Source: Buxus sempervirens (taxonomy: Eukaryota; Streptophyta; Magnoliopsida; Buxales; Buxaceae). From it: a stretch of DNA of 64,000 bases. Below, piece by piece: positions 12,634-23,200 of this stretch. The notes beneath the pieces are model-generated. The model did no database searches, was not told where the DNA came from, and saw nothing but the letters and a program-made list of their open reading frames with translations. The stretch covers positions 7,502,001 through 7,566,000 of the forward strand of contig OX387184.1 in the NCBI GenBank assembly GCA_947561395.2, read 5' to 3'. The translations under genes and the position numbers were made by a program. Every line of letters begins with the position of its first letter. Within the stretch, counting starts at the first letter, position 1.

Positions 12634-14000
12634 TCAGTAAACTTGACCGACCCGCCAAACCCGCAGACCGAACAATAAAGGATCATAACGAACATTTGGC
12701 GAAAATTTTTATTCCTTGCCTTATTTTTAGAAATTTGTATTCGAAGCTTAATTCTATTTGTATCCCGAACCGAATTTGCCTTACAACGATATGATTTGAT
12801 ATTTCTCTTATTTTACTTGCTTTGCTTTACCTGTAAAACTAAACTGGACCGGGGGGCACCACTTGCATTAGAGGAGACGGAGACTTAAATTCAAATCAAT
12901 TGAACAAAAGAGAACGGATTGAGCTCAATAAAAATATAAATTTGTCACGTTCAAGCAATGTAGTTGTAATTCGCCCAACTTAAGACTTTGGATATTCCCT
13001 TTCTACTTCAATTTCCTGCGGAGTTGGTGATCTTTAACCTAATTCGCGTTGACGGATTTGGGTTTTGTTGTTATTTCTATTATTTTATTTATTTTTTATG
13101 TGAATATTTTATATAGTGAAGATACATATATTATATTAATATTGTGTTTATAACTTTTTGTAGTAGGTTTTAGTGGGTTGATGCGGTGGTTGGGGTAAAA
13201 CCCGGTTTAACCTAACCAATTTCTTTACGATAGACCCGAACCCATTAGTTTCGCCAGGTATGTAAATCATGTGCAAGTTACTTTTGACTTGTTTATCTCA
13301 TAAGCAAATCCCTGCGTGAAACATGCGGGGTTCCAGATCCTACCCAAATTATCCCCACTAACTAATCGCGAAGTTGCGTGAGACCTTCGATGGATTCCAG
13401 GACAGAAATTGAGCGATTCCCCGTGGTAAGAGACGTTGTTGGTTTTGCATACGCCATAAGAAAGGAAGGAAAGAATTCAACATAACGAGTCTCGGTTACA
13501 GGAAACGCTGTCACCGTCTACAGCATTGGTCCGCAATATTTCAGACAATACGCGCTTCCGTTTATAATGTGTCATGGCTTTTTTTTTAATTTGGAAAATG
13601 TATAGAGAAGACTTACAAAACACAATCCAGGTTGTAAGAAATCATGCAGGAAATTACTTTTGAGTAATTTCAACCATGTTAGTTAGCATAAAAAGGGGAT
13701 AAGAAGAGGATTTACTTATACCACGGAAGTGGTGGTCGAATCGTCCTAGGGTTCACTATCATGTGGTTTGGAGGCTAGAGGTCTAAGGATTAAATCCGGG
13801 TTAGTCCAAGGTATGAGACAATTATCTCCGTATTAGGAAAGTTGCACTCTCGTGGTGTTGTGATGAGGAGGTTCCAATTCCCCCCACTAAGACAAGGTTA
13901 TTTGGTAGCTATGACTTAATCCAAACATTCCACCACACGACACACGAAGACTACACTTGTAGGCCCTTTCCCCTTTTTCTCGCTTACCCAAAAAAACAAA
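12634..14000. other. Intergenic, no gene seen
   Basis: After the CCoAOMT 3' flank the DNA is AT-rich. Near 13165-13255 a GTGGGTTGATG...GACCCGAACCC patch looks like a fragment of the same hAT-type MITE family seen elsewhere in the window. Around 13700-13985 a block with tRNA-like A/B-box hints and an A-rich end could be a SINE, unproven. Confidence 0.45.
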
Positions 14001-14009
14001 TAATATTTA

Positions 14010-14420
14010 GAGAAATTTAATTTTTAGTGGTACTTTATCAAACTATTTAAGATTTAGTTGGTAAAGTTTTGAGTTTTAACTTTTAATACACCTTTATCAA
14101 AATAATTAATTTTTAGTGCCATTTCACTATTTCAAATCAACTATTCCAAAAATGACCTTACTTCACTTATCCAAATGACTTGTACAAGTCACTTTATTGA
14201 CTTGTACAAGTCTAAAATGGCTTGTACAAGTCAATTTATTGCTTGTACAAGTCTCGGAAATAAATTGTATAAGGGTATTTTTGGAAGAATTTATCCTTAA
14301 CAGTTAAATGACACTAAAAATTAATTATTTTGATAAAGGTGTATTAAAAGTTAAAACTCAAAACTTTGCCGACTAAATCTTAAATAGTTTGATAAAGTAC
14401 TACTAAAAATTAAATTTCCC
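14010..14420. mobile_element. Mutator-type MITE, 411 bp, with perfect 9-bp target duplication
   Basis: Nearly identical inverted repeats of about 115 bp form both ends (left gagaaatttaatttttagtg, right complement gggaaatttaatttttagta), with only about half a dozen mismatches. The 9-mer taatattta occurs exactly on both sides (14001-14009 and 14421-14429). Long inverted repeats plus a 9-bp duplication are hallmarks of Mutator-like elements. There is no coding capacity. High repeat identity suggests a fairly recent insertion. The centre carries four copies of a palindrome. Two related elements occur at 18756 and 47818. Confidence 0.88.
14177..14253. repeat. Four palindromic CTTGTACAAG units at about 21-bp spacing
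   Basis: Units gacttgtacaagtc at 14177 and 14199, ggcttgtacaagtc at 14219 and tgcttgtacaagtc at 14240 share the perfect palindrome CTTGTACAAG. Start-to-start distances are 22, 20 and 21 bp. They occupy the centre of the Mutator-type MITE. Confidence 0.9.
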
Positions 14421-14429
14421 TAATATTTA

Positions 14430-16082
14430 TATATATACATAAAAAAAAATTTATGACCCGAAATGGTATTATATGCCTCTTTACCGTGATCGTTTAAACT
14501 CTTCCGGCTACCAAGACCAAACTTAAAACAACTTCAGTGAGATGTTGGAGATGGTGGTGGGAATTTGTGTCTCATATGGTCCAATAGCATCCGTGTCAAG
14601 TTAAAGTCGCAGGAATAGATTTCCTGCTATAGATGCTATTGGTCCATTTGAAAACTTCAGTAAGAAGTTCTCCAAAGTCTCTGCATGATGTTTAAAGAGT
14701 CACAAATACATTCGGCATTAGGCAACCATTCTTTCTATGGATAGATAACTTGTATTGGTTAGCATCGGGATCGTTTCCTTTGGTGCCATCAGTGGTACCA
14801 GTGCAGAACAGATGGTCGGATGCCTATTTCAATAAGGGTCCCACACCCCAAAACATATCCCAGCTGGTGGTTTCATTGAACCATCGGATAGTACTGGCAC
14901 TAGAAGAAGTGCGTTCGTTAGGATCTACATCTCAATTAGAACAAACGTGTTACTAGTTTTTTTTTTTTTTGGTAAAAAAACGTATTACCATTTACTTGCG
15001 TGTTTCTAAACATGTTGCCATTTAATTTCGCGTTTCTTGATACCAATGATTAGTGCTGCAAAATTCGTATGCTACTTAGATCAAAAGGTTTGGCTTCCTA
15101 TAAACTTTTCTTCTGCATTTAAGTGTGCTATTTGAGGGAGATGCTGCCATGTCACATTTGAAGGTTAAAATATTTTTTTTCTCCTTGTTAATATAAGAGG
15201 GGGATTTTTTTCATTTTTTATTTTTTTGGTTGTTGCTGTAATGACAGTGACTAATAGTATCGTGGGCAGGAGGATAGCATCTCACGATTAAGATTTTTTC
15301 CATAAAAAAAAAAAAAAAACCTTTTTACATTTTAGAAAGCAAAATTTTTTCAACCGTTGGATGCTTCATGTGTCAGCATTGAAAGAAACTGCAATGACAA
15401 CAAACACAATTCGTCATCGGATGAAATCTTCTAAGGTGTTTTCATGCATTGGTTTCTTCTTTGGGCATGAGATACTAATATGTGAAACATCTCATGATCA
15501 GCTCTAAATGTTTCAGGTGAGGCTCACTTGATAAATCAATGACCAAGAGATGCTCTACATGGCATCGACGTGTATCATCTACAGCAAATTTCCAGCACCC
15601 CACCGCTCCACCCTCAAACAAGACACAATGCATGTAGGACCCATCAATTAAAAAATTCACTAAAAAATGTACGACTTGTGGATCCACATGCATTGGGTCT
15701 TGCTTGAGGGTAGGTGTAGGAAATTTGATGTAGATGATATATACGTAGATGGCATCACATCAGATGCATAAAAACATGGGAGAGGATTTCAACCCTTTCG
15801 TAGCACACCAAAATGCCACGGAATCGAGCATTGAGATGTCGACATTTCAAAGGTGGGTAACACATCCATGTAAAAATGACGAAAGTATGTGCACATCCTT
15901 TCGCCCATCTCTCCTCCTGCTATGATTAGCTTACGCTCCGTATTACACCGTTCGTAGAAATTTATTGCCGCTAAAAGCAAGACTGCAAGAAGCATCAACT
16001 CCCCACCCAATCCAGGCGACAAGCGACTCAATTCTTTCGTTCTCATTTGTCTGTTGTTTAATTCGTTCAAGTAACAGAAGGC
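14430..16082. other. Intergenic, upstream of the F-box gene
   Basis: Apart from the hairpin-capable repeat at 14576-14647 and poly-T or poly-A runs near 14957, 15172 and 15305, I see no gene. Open frames on the minus strand at 15475-15693 and 15789-16070 lack motifs, and the latter overlaps the expected promoter of the F-box gene. Confidence 0.5.
14576..14647. repeat. Nested inverted repeat (hairpin-capable)
   Basis: The 16-bp arm atggtccaatagcatc (14576-14591) is answered by its complement with one mismatch at 14632-14647. Between them lies a second perfect stem, gcaggaa-tagat-ttcctgc (about 14609-14627). Confidence 0.85.
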
Positions 16083-17998
16083 ATGGGTGGGAATGAAGTA
16101 GAGATCGATTGCCTCCCAGTCGATCTTCTTGCTTACATCCTCGGTCTCATCTCTTCCTTCATTGATTTGGCCCAGTGAGTCGCATTATTCTGAAACATGG
16201 TTTATCTTGTCTTAGCCCTCTTCATTTTTTCTTAGTTTCGTCTGTGTTGTGGTGATTATGATCATCGTTCGTTTGTTTGGTTGTTCTTAATATTTTTCTT
16301 TTCTTTTATGTACTTGTTTTATTAATTGGTTGATTCCTTAATGTCTTAAAAAATAAGGGCGAGCAGTGTTTGCAAGAAATGGAGAGAAGGCGTTAGGCAA
16401 TCTATGGCGGGGAGAGAACGCCTGAGCTTTTCCGGTTGGAAGATGGACGATGACTCGACTGCCCGCCTAGTTCGCTATGCTTACGGCCTCAAGGAGCTAG
16501 ACGTGTAATTCTGTTTCTTCTCTTTTCAGATATCCCCTCCTCATGATTATCCTTCTCAGTTGGATGCTCTATGTCTCTCAAGTAGTAATTTTTAATGGCG
16601 AAATTTATAGAAATTGTAGCAGAATATAATGAATGCGCAAGAACTAGTATCATGCATAGATGCAGATCGATTATGCAAATCTGAACTGAAACAGCATTGA
16701 ACATCACTTACATCTTTACAAACATTTCTTTGGGTCCTCTGACAAATGCTAGTTTCTTCAATCTAAGAATACCAATGTCGCCCTATGCAATCCTCATTAT
16801 GATGTGAGCTTTAATGTCTAGAGTACTGATCAAAAAACGAATGCCTTGGTGTGATCTTTTGTGAAATTTGATTCCTCATAAGTTCCGAATTTTAGTTTAT
16901 ATATGTTCTACAAGAAGGATATGTGGATTTTTTTTCTCATTTTACTCTTTAAATAAAGGATGGATTGATTCCTGTGAAATAACTTTAGGAAATTAATGGA
17001 CTTTGTACAATAGCTAACTTTTTATCTATTCTGACCCTTTGGTTTAACTTCATGGTTTTTCCAGTTCAAGGAACCGTTGGGGATGTCATATAACAGATGA
17101 TGGATTATATGAAATATCTTCTGCAAAGTGTGTTAGCAATCTGATATCAATATCTGTGTGGGGTATGACAGGGATTACCGACAAAGGGTTACTTCATCTG
17201 GTATGCCACTTCCACCCCATCAACACAAACGACTTGATGATGAGAAAATCTAAGACATTGGTGTTTTATTATATGTTTTTTTGTCTCATTTATCTGGATG
17301 GTAATGGTTATGCATTTATGAGTTTTGGGTCTTTTATGCCACCATTGCTATGTTCGCTAGAAAAGGTGTTTTACCACTGTTGTTGTTATCTGAATATCAT
17401 TCTTCGTCCATAACGAAGATCTGGGATTGATTGAATTAGCGTTTTCACTCCATTAGAAATTAAACTGCTTCTTAATCTCTAGTACCAAATTGTTCTGGGC
17501 AGGTTTCAAGAGCTACCTCCTTGCAACATGTAAACATTGGTGGTACATTTATTACGGATGATTCGTTATTTGGAATTGCAGATTGCTGCCCCCATTTGAA
17601 GGTGAAGGCAACACATTCCATGGAATTAAGTTTTTATTGTTCATCTATTAAGATAGCCCATACGAATTTCTCACATCATCTGGTCGATCAGTCTTTGGTT
17701 ACCATCTGGTCTGAGAATGATTTCGAAGTTGATCTGAGCTTAGCTAAGATAGATGTGTTTTTCCTTTTCTTCACAGACCATCATACTGTGGAGTTGTCGT
17801 CATGTAACTGAGAGCGGACTGATGGCCCTCGTAAATAAATGTCGAAAGCTTGAATCAATCAACGTTTGGGGGTTGAGAGTTCCGATGGACTGCTTCATCG
17901 CTTTGCTTGCAGTTAGTCCAGCACTTCAGATCAAGCCTGGGGGAATGCATCATGGTGAATTTCTACGTGGCCCATCCTATAGGGTGCCAACCTTTTAA
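16083..17998 (+). CDS. F-box/LRR-type protein, At5g67140-like
   Basis: Five coding exons join in frame at 16083-16174, 16358-16504, 17065-17200, 17503-17601 and 17777-17998, giving 231 residues. The N-terminus MGGNEVEIDCLPVDLLAYIL with SSFIDLAQASSVCKKWREGV is an F-box, which docks on the SKP1 adaptor of SCF ubiquitin ligases. After it come leucine-rich repeats of the RNI type: TDDGLYEISSAKC, GITDKGLLHL, HVNIGGTFITDDSLFGIADCCPHLK, and VTESGLMALVNKCRKLESINVWG. The size and order match the small plant protein known by the locus At5g67140, whose substrate I do not know. All introns have GT and AG ends, and no lesion is visible. The role as an SCF substrate receptor is inferred from the family. 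Confidence 0.9.
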
Positions 17999-18755
17999 TC
18001 GTTTAATTTTAAATTGCTTTCATTGGTTGTTTCTCTTGAGCGTACATTATTGAACTTTATGATCGCATTGAGCAATAGCATTATGGTTCCCTTAGACTAG
18101 TTGAGTAAAACTTTAAAAGTTAATTGGAATTGCAATTAATATGGATTAAGATTGGTAGCGGGAGCGTAGCGTTGAAACCTGCGGTGGCTCTTGATGCTTC
18201 TCATATCATTCTTGATGATGCGAGGAAAGACGTTATGTTCGTGTGATTCATTCTTAGTTAATGCAATTCTCTTCCTTTTACCAAAAAACAAAAGGTATCG
18301 AGAGCATAGCGTGGGGGTGATTCACGTCAGTTAGATCCATCCCACATCCCAATACGAGACCTAAACCATTGAGGCAAAAAAAATTTTTTTTTTTTGGGAT
18401 ATGTAATGAGACGATAATATTAAAGGCAAAGTGAGAATGCTGAAACTGATCTATAACTGTGTGATAAACCTAGCATCTTATATTGCTTGTGAAAGAGAGA
18501 GTAAAGATCCCTTAAGCAAGGAGCCTTACAATAACAAAAAAGAGGTTTATGGATCAAAGAGGTCAGTATCATTGCTGGTAGGATTGGGGCATTACAATAA
18601 CAAAAAATATCCTTATACTATTTGTGATGCCCTCTGCAAGATTTTACCATACTCAAGCCTTTAGCATTGTCCCAAGTGCCTTACACTAATTGTGATGCCC
18701 TCACAAGTTTTTACTACCCTTTACATATTTTTTTCTTTTCCGTAGTTTTATTTTT

Positions 18756-19059
18756 GGGAAATTTGTTTTTTGTGATGCTTTTGAAAAAATTCAAATTCAA
18801 TCATCTGATTCTTCATAATTAACAATAAATAATATTTTTTTCAAATAATTAAGAATAAAACTTCCAAACATACCATAAAAGACAAACTTTTTTTTAAGAG
18901 ATGCAACAAAACATGATTATAAAAGATCGACAAGGGTATTTTTGGAAGAAAGTCTTTGGGTAAGTAAAATGATACCTAGTTTATAATTATTATTTGAAAA
19001 AAGAATAGGATGACTGAATCTAAAATCTTTTTAAAATGCACCACTAAAAACCAATTTTA
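18756..19059. mobile_element. Mutator-type MITE, diverged copy, about 304 bp
   Basis: The left end gggaaatttgttttttgtga and the complement of the right end taaaattggtttttagtggt are imperfect inverted repeats, continuing inward for 50 bp or more. The internal phrase aagggtatttttggaagaa is shared with the element at 14010. No clear 9-bp duplication survives. It lies just upstream of the RPS16 promoter. Confidence 0.65.
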
Positions 19060-19216
19060 ACTGAACCAAGTTCCACCCCCATGCCCGCTACGGCCCTAGC
19101 GCACCGCCGCACGCTACCCCGGTTTTCTCTTCCAGTGGTACACTCCGTGCTAATTTTATTCGAGTGGCAGATTAGCAATTTTCTTAAATGTCAGGGGCAT
19201 TTATATTCATCTTTCA

Positions 19217-19320
19217 AAACCCTAAACATTAACTATAAATACAAAATAAAGATCACCGCACTCTGTTTCACTTCCTTCTCTGTACGTTGCTGGAAGTAAT
19301 ATTCTCCGCTCTAGGGTTTG
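19217..19320 (+). promoter_or_regulatory. RPS16 core promoter: telo-box and TATA
   Basis: A telo-box AAACCCTAA lies at 19217-19225, a TATAAAT at 19234-19240, and the reverse telo-box sequence CTAGGGTTT near 19311-19319 in the presumed leader. Telo-boxes are typical of plant ribosomal-protein promoters and link expression to cell growth. Confidence 0.7.
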
Positions 19321-19348
19321 TGAGGGGAGAAAAGGAACGCAGGTAATC

Positions 19349-19780
19349 ATGGCGGCCGTGGATTCGGTTCAGTGTTTTGGACGAAAGAAAACAGCCGTTG
19401 CGGTAACATACTGCAAACGCGGGCGAGGCCTCATCAAAATTAATGGCTGCCCCATCGAGCTGGTGGAGCCTGAGATCCTCCGTTACAAGGCTTACGAGCC
19501 GATCCTTCTGCTCGGTCGTCCTCGCTTCGCCGGTGTGGATATGAGGATCAGGGTTCGTGGTGGTGGCCATACTTCACAGATATATGCGATCCGCCAAAGC
19601 ATCGCGAAGGCGCTTGTTGCTTACTACCAGAAGTATGTCGACGAACAATCGAAGAAGGAGATCAAGGATATCCTTGTTAGGTACGATCGGACACTCCTCG
19701 TTGCGGATCCCAGGCGCTGCGAGCCCAAAAAATTCGGTGGTCGTGGAGCTCGTGCTCGTTTCCAGAAGTCATACCGTTAG
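19349..19780 (+). CDS. RPS16: 40S ribosomal protein S16 (uS9)
   Basis: A single-exon gene encodes 143 residues, a length close to the usual plant protein. It is a component of the small cytosolic ribosomal subunit near the P-site tRNA. The N-terminus carries [19 protein letters not shown], the middle [33 protein letters not shown], and the C-terminus the diagnostic uS9 tail [24 protein letters not shown], whose final arginine reaches the decoding centre in the family. The ATG at 19349 is the first in frame after the telo-box and TATA signals. No lesion is seen. Confidence 0.97.
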   Translation: MAAVDSVQCFGRKKTAVAVTYCKRGRGLIKINGCPIELVEPEILRYKAYEPILLLGRPRFAGVDMRIRVRGGGHTSQIYAIRQSIAKALVAYYQKYVDEQSKKEIKDILVRYDRTLLVADPRRCEPKKFGGRGARARFQKSYR

Positions 19781-21689
19781 AAGGAGAACAAATAGGAATG
19801 GACGTCGAAGAGGTTTTGTTCGCTTTTTTTCTTTTCCGCTTATATATTTGATATGCAGAACTGTCTGTATTTTTTTGGTAATTTTTTTTTAATTTCGAGA
19901 TCTTTATTTATCGGACAATGAGCTGGTTCTTTCTTGGCTAAGATCATTACTCGGTAACGCCTTTTGTTCGTTCAATGACGAAATTAAGCGTAGACACTAA
20001 ATAGACACTGCTTTAATATTATTAAGACAGATGAGACTGAATGCTATTGTTTGGCTTGTACACTTGGGTTTATTTAATCCTCAGGGTAGGTTGAGTTAAT
20101 GGTGTGTGTTTTTCTATAGTTTATTTGGTATTTAATGCGGGTATTTTTCGTTGGAATATTTATATTTAAGCGATTGAATGTCATTAGTTTAGTGGCGTGC
20201 GATTTGTGTTTATCTTCCTTTTTATTTCTTTTTTCGAGTTGAGAGTGTCTGCAATTGCCGGTGCACATTGGGAAAAAACCGAAATACACTTTTTGTATGA
20301 TAGGTTTCTCTGTTTCTGATGCCTTGCATCTATATTTGTTAAAGTTCAAGTTATATGCCTTATATTTTTAATGACAAAAACCCCCAACAAGTAAAAATAA
20401 ATAATTTGGGCCTCCTAACATATGGAAGTATCACACTTTCTACCCAATGCAGCTGATTTATCGGTGCCCCTTGATTAACGTGATTTTCTTTGCAGGAGGC
20501 TTAACTTTTAATGTAAATTTCTCTTTTGAAAAAGTTACTCAAAAATTTCTCTAGTTATGTATTTTCACATATGCTCTCGGCCCAAGCTTGTTACCACTTT
20601 CTGGTCACGTTTGGTTTGGATTTACTGGCCTCTGCTGGTCTGTTGGTCACTAGAAATGGCATCAAATGTATTAAGCTAAACTAGGTTGAATTTTTAATAT
20701 TGGAGATTTGATACTCATTTCACAGCACTTCCAATGCTAGAGATATACAGAGGAATAAATTCTTGATTAACACATTCCCAAAAGGCATGGTGGCATTTGT
20801 GTTAATTCTTTGTTATTTTTCTTTGTTTTTGGCAATATTTTAGGAAGTGGCATGACCAACTAAGATCACTTAAAATCGAAAACTTCTTGGTGGCTAAACT
20901 TGAGAAAGTATGAAGCTTCTCAGTTGAAAATGAGTATTTTTATTTAGGTGGTATTTTGATGGCATGCATTATGGAGATTGGTGATATTGAACATTTTTTG
21001 TAACTGAGTTGTAGCAAAGGTTTTTGTGTTCAGAGGTAGCTATGCCGACAAGAAACAATCTCATGTTTAGAAAAACAAAGATTTTTCTTAGTTTTGATTA
21101 TTAGAAAGTGTTTGAATGAATCATATATTTGCATAATTGTGGCTGTGTAGGGGGTAACAAAATAGTTGTTTCCTGCCTTTTGTCTCTTTTGTGTAATATG
21201 GAAAATTGAAGACAGTGTCTTGATTTTTCCCTCCTGAATTTTATTATAATTTGCATATTTTCTTTTAACATATATAATCCTCTTTCATATTACCATCGTC
21301 TTAAAACTCAACCAGTACGATGTAAGTCCTTGGTATCTAAAATGGTTAAGGAACTGGATGATTTGACCAGTCTTGGCCTAATTGAGAATGGGCGGCACCA
21401 ACTTGATACCACCTGAAATTAACTGGCTGAAACTAGAAACTGGTTTCACAAAATCTGAAACCAGAAATCTGGTTTCTGGTTTTAGAAAAATGTTTCATCA
21501 AAAAAAAAAAAAGAAAAGAAATTTGAAACAGTGTTTCTTTTTTTTCTCAGAAATTTGAAACCATGGTTTCATGAATCTGAAAATTGTTGTTGAAACTACT
21601 GGACAAAAATATGAAGTTTTTGCGTGATATGACAAATGCATGTAATAATTCTAATAGCATTAAAAGACTAGGGGTGGTATGGCTGGTAT
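19781..21689. other. RPS16 3' flank and intergenic DNA
   Basis: AT-rich DNA without recognisable genes. Between about 21400 and 21600 several gaaac/gtttc blocks around ctggtttctgg form a low-complexity inverted patch. Confidence 0.5.
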
Positions 21690-23200
21690 ATGAAGAAAAG
21701 AGTGCTTTCAAGTAGGTTGTCGAATGATGTTATAGGGATTTGTTCGAGAATACAGCATATCTTAGACATTGGAGCTGTAGAAGTCCTTTTCTGCAAATCT
21801 GTGAAGGTCATTGAGTACTTTGTAAGGAACCAGGACATGATGGATTTTTACCTGAGCCTTTGTTCGAGAATTATTGAGCAAAATCTGTTGGAAGATCCAT
21901 TATGTTCGAGAATTATTGAGGAATGGTTGCTTTTTGTGATGGAAGCTTTTTACGGCAAATTGAGGAGATTACCAAATATAAGTTTCAATGAACTTATTCC
22001 TCAGGTGGTGGGTGTGTAAATATTAAGAAGTTCAGATTGATTAGCTTAGTGGGCAGTATTATATAATACTATTTAAGCTTTTGGCAGAAAAATTTGAAGC
22101 AACTCTTTCAGATTCTCTGACTGAAAGTGCTTTTAGAGGCGGAGGACAGTTCTCGACAATTTTCTTGCATTTGCTAAATGCGTATGCTTAATGATGATAA
22201 CCTTGGACATTTGGTAAATGCGTATGCTTAATGATGATAACCTTGGAAGCTTAAATTAAACTAGGTATGAAGAAGTCACATTATAATATATGCTTGGAGT
22301 TTCTTCCATGTTTCTTGAGGAGAATGGAATTTGGAGGGAGGTAAGATTATGTGGATCAAAATGGGCATATCTACTGTTCCCTTCTCATTGCTAGTGATCC
22401 TCAAGTGGTTTCTTCAATTTCCCAAGGGGCATTTAAGAAAAAGTGATATATTTGTTTTCCGTTTACCCTTTAATCCATCCTTTTAGTCTCCAGGGAGACT
22501 CATCAGTAACACTGTGTTTGATGTTATCATTTTGAGGGATTTCATACTTTGTTCATGATATCTTGATTTTATGGGCAATCTTAGTTTCAATTACAAGTAA
22601 AGTTGTTTTATTCTATATACTTAGATGAAATTTCATGATGGAAGATCATTCTTGCAAAAAGTGTGCTATTCATGTTGGAGAATGATTAAGACAGGCCTTT
22701 GTGTGATATTGGAGTGCGGAGTTGATCCCTAAAGCAAGGTTTACCCTGGGTGCTTTCTATACAGCTGTTTTGGTAGGATAAGATAGTGGACAGAGCAAAG
22801 TGGAAGTTAGCATCTTGGAAAGTAATTACCTGTTGAAACGGGGTATATTGACATTTTTTAGAAGCTAACTTTGCAGTCTCTCCAGGCACATCATGTCAGT
22901 TTTAAAGAAACCATGGTGGGAATCCTTAATTGTGTGGTTTGGGTGAGGCTCACAAGTACATGATCTGAATCTAAAGATTTCAGGAGCTTGGAAATTTTGG
23001 AACAAGGGGCCTGAAAACATCCAACAAACAACATATGAAAAGTTGTGGTTGTAACCTGAGGTAAAGGAGAGTTTATCAAGGATTCTCATTGCTTCTAAGT
23101 ACAGAAGTACATACAGTGTTTCAATTTGGAATCCCACAGGGAAATATGGTGATATAATGAAATTTTAGGTTTTCAAGATCTTTGTTCATTAGGAAAATGG
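21690..23200 (+). mobile_element. Broken LINE with reverse-transcriptase relic
   Basis: An open frame at 21690-22019 ends in a region consistent with the area before the RT domain. From 22024 the reading KKFRLISLVGSI, then after a frameshift LLAEKFEATLSDSL and SAFRGGGQFSTIFL, matches the FRPISLVGxxYKILxKxLAxRL...SAFxxGRQ block of plant LINE reverse transcriptases. Later readings WSFLHVF and FGGR fit the W-x-FLxxxLxxxGFG region. Stops and frameshifts are frequent, so it is a dead copy. The right boundary is unclear. Confidence 0.65.
22168..22247. repeat. 40-bp tandem duplication inside the LINE
   Basis: Two adjacent 40-bp units (22168-22207 and 22208-22247), starting catttgctaaatgcgtatgc, differ at one base. 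They sit within the RT relic, so the duplication happened after or together with its decay. Confidence 0.9.

Noticed and set aside
13700-13985. SINE-like block with tRNA-like A/B boxes and an A-rich end
   Set aside because: The B-box match is weak and I found no second copy or target duplication in the window.
15789-16070. 93-codon minus-strand frame upstream of the F-box gene
   Set aside because: No motif; it covers the probable promoter and leader of the F-box gene.
18140-18290. Short frame ending ILDDARKDVMFV before an A-rich tail, downstream of the F-box gene
   Set aside because: Too short to assign; the F-box protein is complete without it.
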